A DNA stretch of 64,000 nucleotides from the NCBI GenBank assembly GCA_949987565.1, contig OX465108.1:2418677-2482676 (forward strand), read 5' to 3'. Below are positions 1 through 12,289 of the stretch, in pieces. The position numbers and the translations under genes are program-made. Each line of letters starts with the position of its first letter. Position 1 is the stretch's first letter. The stretch comes from Luidia sarsii (lineage: Eukaryota > Echinodermata > Asteroidea > Paxillosida > Luidiidae). The notes below the pieces were generated by a model that saw nothing but the letters and a program-made list of their open reading frames with translations, searched no databases and was not told the origin of the DNA.

Positions 1-228
1 CTTCCCTTTGATCTCTCCCTACCAGCTTCACTCTTTGTCCTCTGTTTCTCATCCGTGTCCTATTCACTCCCCCCCTGCCTTCGTGTACATGTATCTGTTT
101 TGTCCTTGTCACTCTGCCTTTGAGAAAGGTCCTGCTAGGATCGAAACGTCAGGCCCACTAAATTTTTGATTTACTTTTTGGTAATTTTAGTCAGTAAGCA
201 GTTTGCAACATTTTTGTATATCACCCAA
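1..228 (+). mobile_element. Penelope-like element 3' end, second copy
   Basis: This stretch is nearly identical to 18093-18319 (a C-run length difference and a few substitutions), including the hammerhead-like motif and the ending gtatatcacc. The copy may extend further left outside the window. Confidence 0.92.
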
Positions 229-236
229 ATTTTTGA

Positions 237-480
237 ATGTTTTTTTCAGAGTTTCTTCAGAGTTTTCAGAACTTCTTCCCTCGTTCTGCCTCCATCTGGA
301 ATTCCCTTCCTAGTTCTTGCTTTCTCCCTGCCTACGATCTTGCCCTTTTTAAAAGGAATGTTAATTCCTATCTTCTGGCCTTCCTGAGTCACTCTCTATC
401 GCCTTCTTTCTCTAGCCCTTAACCTTGAATGGCTTTTCAGCCTTGTTTGGGGCGATTTTGCATTAAAAAAGAAAAGAAAA
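237..480 (+). mobile_element. LINE 3' end (RT C-terminus and tail)
   Basis: The frame at 237-422 ends [17 protein letters not shown], then LALFKRNVNSYLLAF and a stop. That is the WNSLP...FKRNVNSYL ending typical of CR1/L2-type LINE reverse transcriptases. The 3' UTR ttgaatggcttttcagcctt then gtttggggcgattttgcatt follows and recurs elsewhere in the window. Confidence 0.78.
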
Positions 481-523
481 AAAGAGTGATAGGGTCATCG
501 AGTTTAGTACAAAACAGACTGAC

Positions 524-617
524 CTTTTCCAGGTATTCTAAGACTATAAACATTGGACTTCCAGCAGACGGTAGCACCACTCCCAATAACTGCACAAGGT
601 TGGGATGCTTCAATTCT
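524..617 (-). CDS. Csk-like exon g (N-lobe to hinge)
   Basis: It encodes [19 protein letters not shown] then [22 protein letters not shown] is the beta4 region of Csk, and LEYLEK is the hinge. Donor AAG|gtcagt, phase 0. The exon lies between a LINE tail and a Penelope-like 3' fragment on its two sides. The remaining kinase exons are outside the window. Confidence 0.93.
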
Positions 618-3600
618 CTGTGTATAAAACAAGCCAAAAAAAAGACGGATATCAAAATCTGGAGGGCCTGACGTTTCGATCCTAGCAGGACCTTTCCCAA
701 AGGCAAAATGACAGGGACAAAACAAATAGGACAGGGAGGGTAACTGGAACATGGATGACAGACAGAGGACAAAGGGGAAAGCAGGTACATTGTAGGGTGA
801 GATCAAAGGGAAGGGGTATGGGTAGGGATTAGGTGGTGGAAGGGAGAAACATCAAAGAGAAAAGCTGAAAGAGAGAAGGGGGGAAGAAACACAAAAGAGG
901 GATTATACAAAAAAAAATATAAGGGTAAAATGCTTCTGACTGGCACTCCCACAGTCCCACTCCAGCAGAGATACATGTAGTTACAAGTCAAAATTTTCTT
1001 GGCTATTTTCATGAACTGTTTGAAATTAAGCAGAATCCCTTGACTTGTGTGAGAAAAAAAAAAAACTGAATGAGTTCATTGGAAATTCTATTAACAGTGT
1101 CACAGTAGTACAACCCGGCGATCATAAAATCCACGCCAGGAATCGCCGGCAAAGGTGCATCTGAGAATCTTTGGTCTTACGTCATGACGGAAGCCTCTGC
1201 CAGGAAGGTCTGGGCTGCCTTGCTGTCGTCTTGCAACTGCTTGATGGCAACGTTTCTTCCCATGTACACGCCCTTTCTCACATCTGGCCACGAAAATCAG
1301 AGTAAAAAAAAACTGAATCCATCATCTGAATCAAAATGAAGAAATAATTATGAGAACGTTGCAGACTGCCTACTGACTGTAATGACTAGATCCCATCGGA
1401 GCCAAGACCTAACCAGTTACCGGCTCTTTTCAGAGCCACACGCAGTCTCAAAAGAGATGACTTGAATGACGAGTCAAACTTTCCATAGAATTCTCCTGAT
1501 GACGGCCAGAGCATACTGGTCCGAACGTCGAGTTATACCACTCAGGGTTCTTTTCAGAACGACACCTCTTCTTTAAGAGACCTTACACATGGTGTCACCG
1601 CAAACCCTCCGACATTGTATGAACTTTGAGAATTGTACAATCAAGAGCATCACTGTCAGATTCTTACCTCCGAAATTCCCCTTGCCAATAAGATCACCAA
1701 TTTTGATGTCTTTCCTGTTGATGGCCCATCCAGCTGTTAACGGAGAAATGGCAGGGAGACAGGGGTTTACTTTCAATGAAAATGTCTCCACCTAGTCATT
1801 GGCAGAATGGAAGCGCTTGAAAGAAAAATCGGTAAGCGACAAGCAGGATCCAAACTTTGGATCATCCAGACCTTGTGCTGAAGCTCCTGTCCCTGCCCCT
1901 TCTGACCCTGTCTTGATTTCTGTCCCTATCCCTCATCCCGTTTCCACGGGACTTCCATGGATGTGCTCCACAGTATCTTCGGGAGCTTACAGTATCTCCC
2001 TCAAGCAACCACGGCTGGTTCTCAGATCTTCTGTCTCATATTTGTTAGTGGAACTGAGAGCAAGACCTATCCACTACGGTCACCATGCCTTCACCAGGGC
2101 AGCACCTACCATGTGGAAAAAAACTCCCAGCTTCACTCTGTCGAACTACAGTACATCATTAGATATCTTCAAGAGAGAGCTGAAATATCTTCTTCTTCTT
2201 TTTTTAGAATGATCTTTTTTGTATTCAAGTTCTTTGAATGCTCGCGCCAGACGCGCATTGATCATTTTTCCGGATAAGTGTGCTCTATAAATCTATATTA
2301 TTATTATTATCCTTATTACTTAAAATGCGAAAAGTAACTATCGTCTATGTTAATTTCTACCCCCCCCCCAAAAAAAAAAAAGGCAGTGGAAATGCATCTT
2401 AGATCTCGGTTCCCATCCCCGTGTCTTTCTCTTTTCTCTTTTCCTCTGTCTTATTTTGTGTGCATTCCTCTCACTCTGTCGTCTCGTGCGACTCACATTG
2501 TACAAACGCATCCGAGTCCACCGAGAAGTTGAGTTCCCCTCTCTTGGGCAGCCCTTGTAAAAGCCTGGAACACAAGCCGTCGTCATCCAGCTCGTAATGC
2601 TACAAAGAGGGCAGAAACCAGACAAAAAACAAGACAGGTTCTTCTACGTTACAAGAAGAAACTTTACGGGAAAAGACACTCAACTGGGGTAAGGTGGAGG
2701 GTGCATTGTGTAAAAGCAAGTGAAGAAGACCAGTCAAAACAAGGTTCAAAAATATAAGCAGGACTACAGGACTGAGCTTTTCACCAGTATCCCTTCTTAT
2801 CCATGAGACAGCAGTGCAGTGTGCACCAACTGACTGACGCAACCAAATATCAAATTTTGAATACAGTGGAACGTCGTTATAACAAACGCCAATATACCCA
2901 ACATTCGGCTATAATAAACAAGCCCTTTGACTCCCGATTTTTGTGAACAAAATATGTGGTCGCAACTGCTATAACGAACGACCGCTATACCGAACAATTT
3001 TCATGGATCCTGGGATGTTCGTTATAGCGACGTTGAACTGTATTAGATTATAATAAAACATTAAAAATTTGCGGCAAAATTGCCGAATTCTTTTGAATTT
3101 ACAATAAAAAATAGACTAGCGAAATTAACAATGGGTATCATATAAAATATGTATGTAATTTAATAATAATAATAATAACGGGCATTTATAGGAAGCCGGT
3201 ATTCGTCTCAAGAGACGCTCATGGCGCAGTACAAGAAAAACAGTAAAGAAAAAAAAATTAATAAATAAGACTTAAGGCTTTGCATGGTGGGTGAATCAAT
3301 ATAGGAAGGTTTGCGGTGACACCATGTATAAGGTGCCTTATACATGGTGTCACGGCAAACCTTCCTATATCAAAAACAAAAATATTATTAAGAACAATTA
3401 TAACTATAAAACAAAGAGGTGATGTTTAAGGGAAAAGACATGGGACATGGCCATTGCGAATCTGACGAGAGAAAAGGGGGAGAGAGAGAGACGAGAGAGA
3501 TCCACCGACCTCCACCAACTTGCTGAGGTTCTCAAAGTAGCGCTCCTCGTCAATGGTCAGCTTGTTGTTCTGGTACAGGATGTGGTAGTGCTCCACGTGT

Positions 3601-5459
3601 CCGCTGAAGCCCACGCACAGCGTGTAGTCCCCGGGGAAGTTGGTGCTCTCCCGGACCAGGAACAGACCGTTGGAGCGCGGATAGAGGAGCTCCTCAGCCT
3701 TCTCCCGACTGATCTTCCCGTGGAACCAGCTGGTGAGGAGTTGAGGGGATAATGATACAAGACGCTGGATTAATCCATTGAGTTCCGCACAATAATATCG
3801 CCTCTACACAACATTGGTCGAGGTCAAAGAATAGATTTGAAGGTTTACATGGTGAGAATAGCAGGATGATTAGGTTTGCAAACCTAATCGTCCTGTCAAA
3901 GAATAGCATCCATACGTTGTCTGATCCAACATATGCATGAAATAGCACACCTGTGAAAATTTCAGCTCAATCCGCCAACCGAGTCTCGAGAAAATCGTGA
4001 AAACTGCTTCATTTGTTTTGCAAAAATGCAGCATTCAAAGCCGTACTGTTCTGAAAAATAGTTTAGATCTCGGTGAGAAAAGACTCACAATAGTGTTCAG
4101 AGAACTTCTCGGTCAAGGAATGGAGGTGATCTGTGGTTTTAAGTACATGAAAATGTACCATGCCATACGTGCACATGTATTGTATGAACCCTTTCCTCCA
4201 GGATGATGAACCTTTACAAGCCCAGCATGATCTGTACATTTCCCTTTCACAAGCAGGATTTTGTATAGCTATACAGTGAGGCACACGTGTGAGTTTGAAC
4301 TTGACAGGGCACAAGGCTGGGTTCCTTTCCCAGTTATTCCAGAAAGACAGGAAGCACAAACAGTTTTTGTTTTAGAATCCGTTGACCAAGCACACTGTAG
4401 GCAGGAAGGCATGTACCCCTGTACATGTACAGTACACAAAAGACCAGTATCATACATACTGACGTGTACACATACGTACAAATGTATGGTCACTGTATGA
4501 CAGAGTTTGATCCGTGGTCAATTGCAATTTCTTCAAAATAATTATAACTTGAGTTATCAGCTGTAAGCTAAATCAAATGTGCGATGCATCTTAACACTTC
4601 ATGAAATCCACCCCTAGAAATATTCATTTCAACTAGGGTGGATTTCACAAATCTTTATGATGCAACGTGACTCAACTTGGGATAAACCATATATGGTTTC
4701 TGTGCCATGCTCATTGTCTTACCATTGATAGCAAATTGATTGATTGATCGATTGACTGATTGCATCGATTGATTGATTGCATCGATTGATCGCTTGATCG
4801 CATCGATTGATCGCTTGATCACATCGGTTGATCGCTTGATTGATCACATGGATTGATGCCAACCTTCGAGTCTTATCTAATTGTCTAAAGTGTCTTGTAT
4901 TTCTGGTAGGCCTTCAAGTTCAACTAGCACAAGATGCTGTCAACTAATCTGGCCACTAAGCTCGAGACCCTGTCACAGTGCGAGTGTGTCAGTGCTGCAG
5001 TGCATACTCACGGCATGGTCTGTCGTTTGACACCCTCCCGCTTCTGGACGTAGTTGGCCGGTATCATGCCTTCCTGGCTCCTCTCATTCTTGGCGCGGTA
5101 CCAGTTAGGGTCCTGTCCGAGGAGAGAAGGCATTGCACGTTGGATCAGAGTGATGGTCTGAGGTGATGTGCGGTAAGAAGCTCGGAGAGTTAAAGTTCAC
5201 TCTTCGGGTCGTAAGTCTACGATGAGTTTGAGGAAATTGACCACTGGGGAGGCTAGTAGCCACACATACATGTACTCATGCAGCTGTGTGGAAAAAGAAG
5301 AAGAAGAAGCAACCAAACCCTCCAACGGGACACAACTCTGACCTTTGTGGCTTTGGTGATGAAGAGTATTTCCCCCTTCTTGAAAGACAGGTCATCGGCG
5401 GTGGCGCCCTCGAAGTTAAACTTGGCCACGCACTCTGTGCCCAGTGCCCACTTCTCCTG
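524..5459 (-). CDS. Csk-family SH3-SH2-tyrosine kinase, 5' part (span; kinase truncated by window edge)
   Basis: Seven consecutive exons with agreeing phases encode 268 residues, colinear with about residues 10-270 of vertebrate Csk. They cover an SH3 (about 1-60), an SH2 (74 to about 155, binding Arg99 in FLVRES) and the kinase N-lobe: glycine loop GKGNFGDV, catalytic Lys217 in VAIK, and alphaC Glu232 in FLAEASVM. Csk-family kinases phosphorylate the inhibitory tail tyrosine of Src kinases at membranes. The hinge reads FIVLEYLEK with Leu263 at the gatekeeper, where vertebrate Csk has Thr. Exons for HRD, DFG and the C-lobe lie beyond position 1. The initiator ATG is in an upstream exon not identified here. 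Csk versus Matk/Ctk cannot be decided from this part. Confidence 0.92.
655..900 (-). mobile_element. Penelope-like 3' UTR fragment
   Basis: It is the reverse complement of the Penelope 3' UTR, diverged: the motif at 662-706, then the region equivalent to the 50-bp repeats. It lies in the intron just upstream of Csk-like exon g. Confidence 0.75.
1181..1283 (-). CDS. Csk-like exon f (beta3 lysine and alphaC)
   Basis: It encodes [19 protein letters not shown] then [19 protein letters not shown] carries the ATP-orienting lysine and FLAEASVMT the alphaC glutamate of Csk-type kinases. Acceptor ggccag, donor AC|gtaaga. Confidence 0.94.
1417..1618. mobile_element. Half copy of foldback element with hammerhead-like core
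   Basis: It contains cctgatgacggccagagcat then actggtccgaacgtcgag, followed by the family arm ending in acatggtgtcaccgcaaacc. It lies in the intron between Csk-like exons e and f. Confidence 0.6.
1668..1733 (-). CDS. Csk-like exon e (kinase glycine loop)
   Basis: Sixty-six bases encode [19 protein letters not shown] then NFG, matching the SGWALN and IGKGEFG motifs of Csk. The split codon makes the aspartate of GDV with the next exon. Acceptor taacag, donor G|gtaaga. Confidence 0.93.
1799..2325 (+). mobile_element. LINE 3' end, second family
   Basis: The frame ends [17 protein letters not shown], then [14 protein letters not shown] and a stop. The segment finishes with gtgctctataaatctatatt and (ATT)n, the usual tail of CR1/L2-like elements. 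Confidence 0.75.
2497..2599 (-). CDS. Csk-like exon d (SH2 end and SH2-kinase linker)
   Basis: It encodes [16 protein letters not shown] then [30 protein letters not shown] corresponds to HYTSDADGLCTRL of Csk. The linker itself is divergent. Acceptor ttgtag, donor T|gtgagt (phase 1). Confidence 0.88.
2862..3042. mobile_element. Tc1/pogo-like MITE with TA target duplication
   Basis: TA-CAGTGGAACGTCGTTATAAC at one end and GTTATAGCGACGTTGAACTG-TA at the other form imperfect inverted repeats. The element is about 177 bp. A second copy, truncated at one end, lies at 47606-47752. Confidence 0.82.
3267..3370. mobile_element. Foldback element, internally deleted
   Basis: The arms ggtttgcggtgacaccatgt and acatggtgtcacggcaaacc face each other with almost no spacer, giving a palindrome of about 65 bp. 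Confidence 0.8.
3510..3729 (-). CDS. Csk-like exon c (SH2 domain)
   Basis: It encodes [55 protein letters not shown] and [10 protein letters not shown]. This is almost the whole SH2 domain with the FLVRES arginine and the Csk-specific GDYTLCV and VEHY motifs. Phase 2 in, phase 0 out (GAG|gtcggt). This is a different SH2 type from that in the myosin. Confidence 0.96.
3788..4085. mobile_element. MITE, related family, split by insertion
   Basis: It has ctctacacaacattggtcga at one end and aaatagtttagatctcggtg at the other, matching the 32805 copy in reverse, and is interrupted at 3835-3895. Confidence 0.7.
3824..3906. mobile_element. 61-bp foldback fragment flanked by 11-bp target duplication
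   Basis: The direct repeat tcaaagaatag occurs at 3824-3834 and 3896-3906. It encloses 61 bp that begin atttgaaggtttacatggtg and include a short palindrome. The insertion splits a MITE (3788-4085). Confidence 0.8.
4738..4858. repeat. GATT/GATC minisatellite
   Basis: Tandem units of attgattgatcg and cttgatcgcatcgattgatc type. Confidence 0.85.
5012..5112 (-). CDS. Csk-like exon b (SH3, second half)
   Basis: It encodes [20 protein letters not shown] then [13 protein letters not shown]. The DPNWY.AKN and [15 protein letters not shown] motifs are hallmark Csk SH3 sequence. Phase 0 in, phase 2 out (CC|gtgagt). Confidence 0.95.
5343..5459 (-). CDS. Csk-like exon a (SH3, first half)
   Basis: Thirty-nine codons, phase 0 at both ends: [18 protein letters not shown] then [21 protein letters not shown]. 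It corresponds to the GTECIAKYNF and DLPF.KGD motifs of Csk SH3. There is no ATG in the exon, and the acceptor ttttgcag shows that it is internal. Confidence 0.93.
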
Positions 5460-5606
5460 CTGCAAAACGCAAAATGGATCAGGAAAGCAAAACAGCTGAG
5501 ATCATGAAAAACAGTTCTGACGATTTCACCTTTTCATCAAATTGTTTTCTTTTTTTCTGTGAAGACGGGGCAGGGCAATTTTGGACGAAAAATGAAAAAC
5601 AAAAAT

Positions 5607-5791
5607 AAGATTTGAAGGTTTGCATGGTGAGAAAAGCAGGATTAATAGGTTTGAGGTGACACCATGTAAATTCTCTTTTGTGAGTATGTGTGGTTCTGAA
5701 AAGAACCGGAGGAACTTGTTCCGATTCAAATTCTTTTCGGAACCACACATACTCACAAAAGAGAATTTACATGGTGTCACCGCAAACCTGA
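5607..5791. mobile_element. Foldback element
   Basis: Inverted arms: left gtgacaccatgtaaattctc then ttttgtgagtatgtgtggtt, right exact complement at 5738-5790. The centre is ggaacttgttccgattc. Confidence 0.88.
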
Positions 5792-5995
5792 CACAAAAAA
5801 ATGTTGACGTCATTGATTTAGTACAAATATGAAGTCGACTAACAATTGACGCACATCATGTACGCACGCTCTTAGGAAAAATAGATGTGCAAGCTATCCA
5901 AACATTTGAGCGCTCTGGCGTCACTAGCAAGTTATTGTGATCATCAACAAAACCTAGTGGTTTCCTATAACTAGGCTCTGGGACATTAAGTCAAT

Positions 5996-6112
5996 AAGAC
6001 TTGAGGCTTTGCATGGTGGGTGAAACAATATGGGAGGGTTTGCTGTGACACCATGTATATTTAAGGTCTCTTTATAAAGAAGAGGTATATGGTTCCGAAA
6101 AGAACCTGAATG
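5996..6112. mobile_element. Foldback element, left half
   Basis: It carries taagacttgaggctttgcat and ggtttgctgtgacaccatgt, matching the 3267 copy, and ends near ggttccgaaaagaacc. Confidence 0.65.
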
Positions 6113-6199
6113 ATGTGAATGGTTGATTTATTATGTACATGTAAGTGCAGTTGTGAAACACACTGGAACATGTTAAGGTAGGCCCTACATACATGTATA

Positions 6200-6560
6200 A
6201 CATAAAATACACATGAAAATACATGTACATGTACAGCAGTTGCATGAAACGGTACATGCATGTACCGTACCGGTACTTGGATTCAGAGAAGGCATTTCCT
6301 GCATTTTCAACTGTTCATGCAATTATACAGACATGTACATTGTACACATTGTACATGTATGTATGTACAGTGTGCATGTACACGTACACATGTACATGTG
6401 TACGTGTACATGCACGTGTACATGTTTGTGTGTACATGTGCACAGGCCTTATATGTACATGTACATATACAGTATGAGCATGGACCTCCATGGTATGAGC
6501 ATACGCACACGTGTGTATTCGTCCATATTGGTATACATGTACATGTACATGTACATGTAC
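6200..6560. repeat. TACATG/CATGTA-rich palindromic repeats
   Basis: Clusters of tacatgtacatgtacatg and variants such as tacgtgtacatgcacgtg. The ORFs through it in several frames are Cys/Met/Tyr/Val-rich artefacts. Confidence 0.85.
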
Positions 6561-8950
6561 TCTGTATCCTCCTAATGACTACAGTTCATTCATTGGTAAC
6601 GTTTCACTTTCCATGCACAGACCAGATACCATATTTGCACATATCCCAACTAACAAGGATATTCCAACAAGTTTACTTGCATCCTGAATGTGTGACCAAT
6701 TAAACCAAATACAGTCATGATTCGGGATTTATTCACTGCATGCAAATCAAGACTGATGAATACAGAGCTGTACATGAAGACGTACGGTAGTTCATTGACC
6801 CTGAAAGAGCCGGGTTAATTTGACCTTCTCAATCCCTCCGAGAAACCCTGTACGTGGTGTCACCAGTCGCAACGAACCCGCTCCAAATCAAGCATGCACA
6901 TGTACCAGTTTGCCATGCATGCGCCACCATCAAACACCGCAAATCCATGACACTACAGTATTATATACTTTATATTCATTGGTTTGTTAATTCATTTTAA
7001 TATTTCAAACGGAGAGGACAGGGGCACTGAAACTACTGCGTGTGACCCACGCGTGGCTCCTCAGCATTCCCCGAATCCTCTGTTTCTGACATCTGATTTT
7101 TTGCGCTAAAGAATCAGGAAAAAAATGTGTCACCAAACAATAGGCCTACGTACAAAGGGTCAAGTTACAATGTGTGTACATGTATATGTTGTTTGGTCTG
7201 GCTTTCACTCTTTGCACATCATTTCCTTCCTCGACCAACTTGCAAACAATACAGCATGGGTGGATCCTGTACAGAATGATATGGACACGCTGCAAGTGAG
7301 CCGCAAAAATATGAATGGAAACGAATACAGACCGTGGATTCATACTACGAATACAATAACAGAGTGCAGGGCCCCCCCCCCCACCCCTGGGAGAGTCTGA
7401 GGTGGCGACCGAAAAACTTGCTCAAGAAATGAGTTTGGGAGTTTGGTGCAAATGCATACAGTGGAAACGCTACATGTTCATACATGTAGGTCGAGGTTCC
7501 ACGGGTCACAGACTGGATCGGAAATACAACTCTAAAGCAAGTTCTGTATATTGCGCATGTGTGCACTCTGCAATGGCTTCACACATGTACATGTATGCTT
7601 AGGGGCTATGTTTTTTGGTGTCCATTTTTCTGCCATGATTTGAACCCCTGAGGTGGCAATTTCTGGAGACAAATGCCATGAGGTGATTAGTGAGATGAGC
7701 CATCTCACAGTTGAATACGCAGGCGATACCCTGACAGGCTGTGTAGTGCCAAAGAACTTTCCCATACACACATACATGTACAGTACATGTATAATGTACA
7801 GTACATTGTAAATGCATGTATGTCAATTGTAATCGTCAAGCCTCAGTGCATAGGCCATCCTTTGTATCACCCATGCAGTGAAATCAACGTACATGTATAA
7901 ATTTACTCAAGTGCTTTTATCCCAATACCATGCATACGTGTAGGCCTACATGTACTATATACATGTATATCAGAACTTTGTGTACAAATGCAGACTTTCC
8001 TGTCTGCTTTGTGTTATTTTTTTTTTCATGTTTACAGTTGATGAAGTCAGAGCACTGAACTTTTATCTCCCATTCTCATTCAGTGTGCACTACAACAAAA
8101 CTGAAAGAAAATTGTCAACCGATAATAATTGCGGTGCGTGACTGCATTGTCAAGAATTGAAAAAGTGAAATGCATGCATCGACGATTATGTTCACACAAT
8201 GTAAATGTACGAGTCATTTCACTGGCACCCTTGGTGAAATGCAAAAATAGGGAACATTCTATTGGCGAGACTCACTGCTTGCAACAGACATGACTTTCTG
8301 TCAGTTGCTGATCTATATAAATGGCTTTCCACAAATAAATTATACACAATGCTCTCACTGGAATTCATACTTTTTTTCTTTCTTTTTTAAAGTGCCCATG
8401 CAAGTTTTAATTACATTGTACACTAAATTCACAAAACAGCAGCAACTGAAAGAGGTCTACATGTCACAATATTGTTCCCTCGTCATTGGGTTAGTTACAC
8501 AAACTCATGAAACCTATGTATCTTAACGATTCCATGGCAAGTGTATCATAGGTGAACACCACACTCATGCGTGATCTAATTACATGTACTGTACATCTAC
8601 ACATCTGGACTAATTTCTAACAAATTTAAACTTTCTCAGTAGCCTACCCCTGGGCACATGAACATGTTATGTACTATGTAGTGAGAATAACTTGTGACAA
8701 AATGTGCAGCACAGGATCAGTATACGTGTAGTAATCCAAGAACAAAATGGACTTAAAGTTTTAACACACTGGACTGGCCACAAGACTGAGTATGGTATGA
8801 CACACCAGACCACAAACAATCCCACACAGTGAATAGGATTCTATGAACTCATTAATAATAATCACCAGACCAGATGATAGGGCCTATGGGTTGCATTGTA
8901 CGGTGCAATGTGTATGTCATTTAATGTCTAGGCCTATGTATACTGTACTT

Positions 8951-9058
8951 ACATGTGTGGGACATATGACATGAAACATGTAGGCCCTATCTTGTACAAC
9001 CTGTACATGTGTGGGACATATGACATGAAACATGTAGGCCCTATCTTGTACAACCTGT
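8951..9058. repeat. Exact 54-bp tandem duplication
   Basis: Two perfect copies (8951-9004, 9005-9058), each starting acatgtgtgggacatatgac. Confidence 0.95.
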
Positions 9059-12000
9059 GCATTTGAGGTTGTGCAGTTGTGTGGCATGTGTCCAAACCAC
9101 ATTTCCCCTTTGAACTTGTGAGAGAAAACAAAGCTCATGCCATCTACTGTAAGACTAACCCACTATGCATGTATTTGACCATATAGGGTGATGGGCAAAA
9201 ACCTGTGGTTTGTTCCTCCACTTCTTGGTTAGAATAGAGTACCATACACTCTTAAAAGTTAATTAAAAACAGAAGTTAAAGCAACACAGGAATTCAATGG
9301 GCTTTTCCCCCTACTTGACGAACAGTGCTTTTCCTGCTGAAAAAAATACAGGGATTCTAACCGCAACTCCAGAGCTACTTTCTAGTGCAGACATCTTAAC
9401 CACTAAACCACTGAGCTGCTTGAGGTCATAATGGTGGATTCAAATCTGCATACATGGTATACCAGCGAGTAGGCCTACTGCATTGCATCACAGTTATACC
9501 GGTAATACAATTTTTGCATCACAGAGAATGTAATTGTTTTGCCCTACTCAACGAGCTTGTACATTACTGTTGAGTTACATTCTCGGATGCATTCTTGAAC
9601 TACATACGAAACAGAATTGCTGCAGCCTTCCCTTTGACTAGACTGACCTGAAAAGTGCAAGCAAGCCAAGAGAGACAAATAGGAAGGTAATGAAGTAATA
9701 CATCTATACATGTACATGCACAGTATACGGTGCATGTAACGTGTACATGTACAATACGGATGACTGAGGATGAACAAAGAAAGAAGGCTGTCAGTGTCAG
9801 ACAGGCAAGGCAGAGAGATGAGAAGGTTAAGCAGCAGGGAAGGGATCAAAGGCATGCAGGCAAATGGGGGTAATTACATGTACTGTACACAGAACGCTAA
9901 AGGAATCATTACTACCGGTACATGTACTAGTAGTGAACATGGGAGACTAAAGCATTGAATCGGTGTCATCACTCCTCCTCCAGACATCAAACCCAGCTCG
10001 TCTACATGTATTTCACAGTTTTTCACTTTGGCCTTTTTGCCTTTGAAAACAGTTGATCCTGCTTGAATCTACTGCATGCATGATCCTTTGCCTTTCTTAC
10101 CCACCCCTTTAACAGCCCAAAGACAAATCTATGATGTAATGTACTGCACATGTATACATGTATGTATGCAAGTGTATCAAAGACTTTAAAGTATCGGTAT
10201 TTAAACCTTGTACATGTACTGTACAGTACTGCACAGTGTTTTGTGAAGACACTGTCCACAACAGCTACACATACATGTACGTACACATGTACAATACATG
10301 CACGTTTTACCGGGGGTATACATGTAATATCTGCAATGGAATGTTTGACTATATACACTGTATACATGTATGTGTATGATCTTTGCTTTAAAAAATGTGC
10401 ATGTACTGTAGGGTACAACATGTGTTCAGTGTCGTTGAGTTACAGTGGTGTATATGTGTATGGAGCAATTAGTAGAGTCAGTACAGTATATTCATCAGCA
10501 TCATACTTGTGAATACCACATGCATGGTCATTTAGGGCAACATACTCCGGTACAGGTAAATACAGTGTGCACATACACTATGAACAAGAACCAATTTACA
10601 AAACACATGTACAGTAGCACCAGTATGAGCATCTCTCACAATGCCATCTCTGCATGTACTCAGACACTTGCAAAGCCCTCTATATGAAGGCAGTTCATTC
10701 AGTGCTAAATCTTAATCTGGGGATTTCCAATGCATCCTTAAGGCCCTTAATCCTCTGACACAGCACAGGGATTACAATGCACATGTAGATGGAGGGAACC
10801 TTGAAAAGTTGGAACTACGTTCTGTAGCACTTGTGTGGTGTGGTACAACTTACAACATCCTTATCTTTGGCATTCCATAAAAGTAGAGTTCTTAAATATC
10901 TTGAGGCTGTCACACTGCACATCACATTACACAGCCTATAATATTTCAAACCCTTAATGGCAGTCTTCAATCAAACAATTAAGGAAATACATGTAACTGA
11001 CTGGGAACTTCTGAACAATTTTGAAAGATGGCACAGAAAATGGACTGGCACACGACTTGAACCCAAGACTTCCGGTTCATATACCAGCACTCTTACATCA
11101 CTTACATTTACATGTAACACCTGCAATATCCAACCCTTGGATGGCAGTCTGTCCAAATATTCAACTTACTGTCTTTGCTACTTGTTAACAAATGGTAACA
11201 ACTTATGAAAGACTTCAAGACTAAACCAGTTGGGCAGGGTACAGTCTTTAAGAGCTTAGAATAAGTTGCTAACTTGATGAATACGGCATTCACCGGTTAA
11301 CACAGCCCTCCTTATCCATCTAATGATACCAAATGTTAAGAAAACCCTTCCAGCAAAATTTGGAGAAAAGTCTTCCGCCACATTTGGGAGATATGTCTTC
11401 CACTGCCAGAAAAAAATTTGGAAAATATATCAACCAAACTTGAGAAAAATCCTCGAGCAAAAGAGCATACACCAAGTGCCTCACCTGTGCCATGGCGCAA
11501 GATGGTTTGCAAACTCCCTCGATGAAAAACTACGCAGACTGGAGACAGTCAGTGATCTGTGGCAAGGAAACAAATGTCAGTTTGTTTAATACGTTACCGG
11601 AACATGAAGGTATGTCACTCAAAAACAGACCCTGCATTTTCCTATTAATTAATGAATGCACACATTGAGTTAATGTACATTTACATGTGAATACATGTAC
11701 ATGTAGGTACATGTATGCACTTGATAGAACTTTTTTAAAGTGAGTTTAATTTTTAATTTTTTAATAGACACTTATCATGTATATAGAGCACAAAATACAG
11801 TTTAATAAGTACAAGTTGTAGCAATCATTAGTAGATACAGTAGAACTACACTGTACTACTAGGAAGTATAGGCCTACATTTTGTTGTCAGTTACAAGTAC
11901 AAGTACAACTTGTTGAAGTTGATTAATATCATTACTGAGTCTGTACTGTATACTATAACTAGTCTGTAGTACCATGGAGCTACATGTAAATTACATGTAC

Positions 12001-12289
12001 AACTTACAACAACTACAAGTACAAGTACAACAGTACAAGTTACAACTGTACAAGGGACACAGTTAGTTTAGTAATGTAGCCAGGGCTTGTTAAACTTAAG
12101 TTAGATTAGGACTTGATCATGATGGATGATGGAGGAAGGAAGGAGATCGTGTACGGTGTATGTACAAAATGTAGTAATTGAACATTGATCTTAAGATCGG
12201 GGGAAATCCCAACTTACTGTATGTAGGATACAATCAATACGGTCACTTAGTAATACTCTCACTAGTTTTTGGTGCTTTGTTTTCCTGCA

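Larger units (their letters stand above)
5460..12240. other. Non-coding stretch upstream of Csk-like exon a
   Basis: It holds two foldback elements (5607, 5996), the TACATGTA clusters (6200-6560 and scattered to about 12000) and the 54-bp duplication. A tRNA-like fragment (9355-9425, reverse) is also present. No exon with convincing protein similarity was found. The missing start exon of the kinase may be here. Confidence 0.6.

Noticed and set aside
1799..2212. A 137-residue host gene
   Set aside because: The end [17 protein letters not shown]...FKRELKYL is the LINE reverse-transcriptase C-terminus, followed by a LINE-type tail.
6213..6703. ORFs of 120-147 residues rich in Cys, Tyr, Met and Val
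   Set aside because: Translation of the TACATG/GTACATG repeats.
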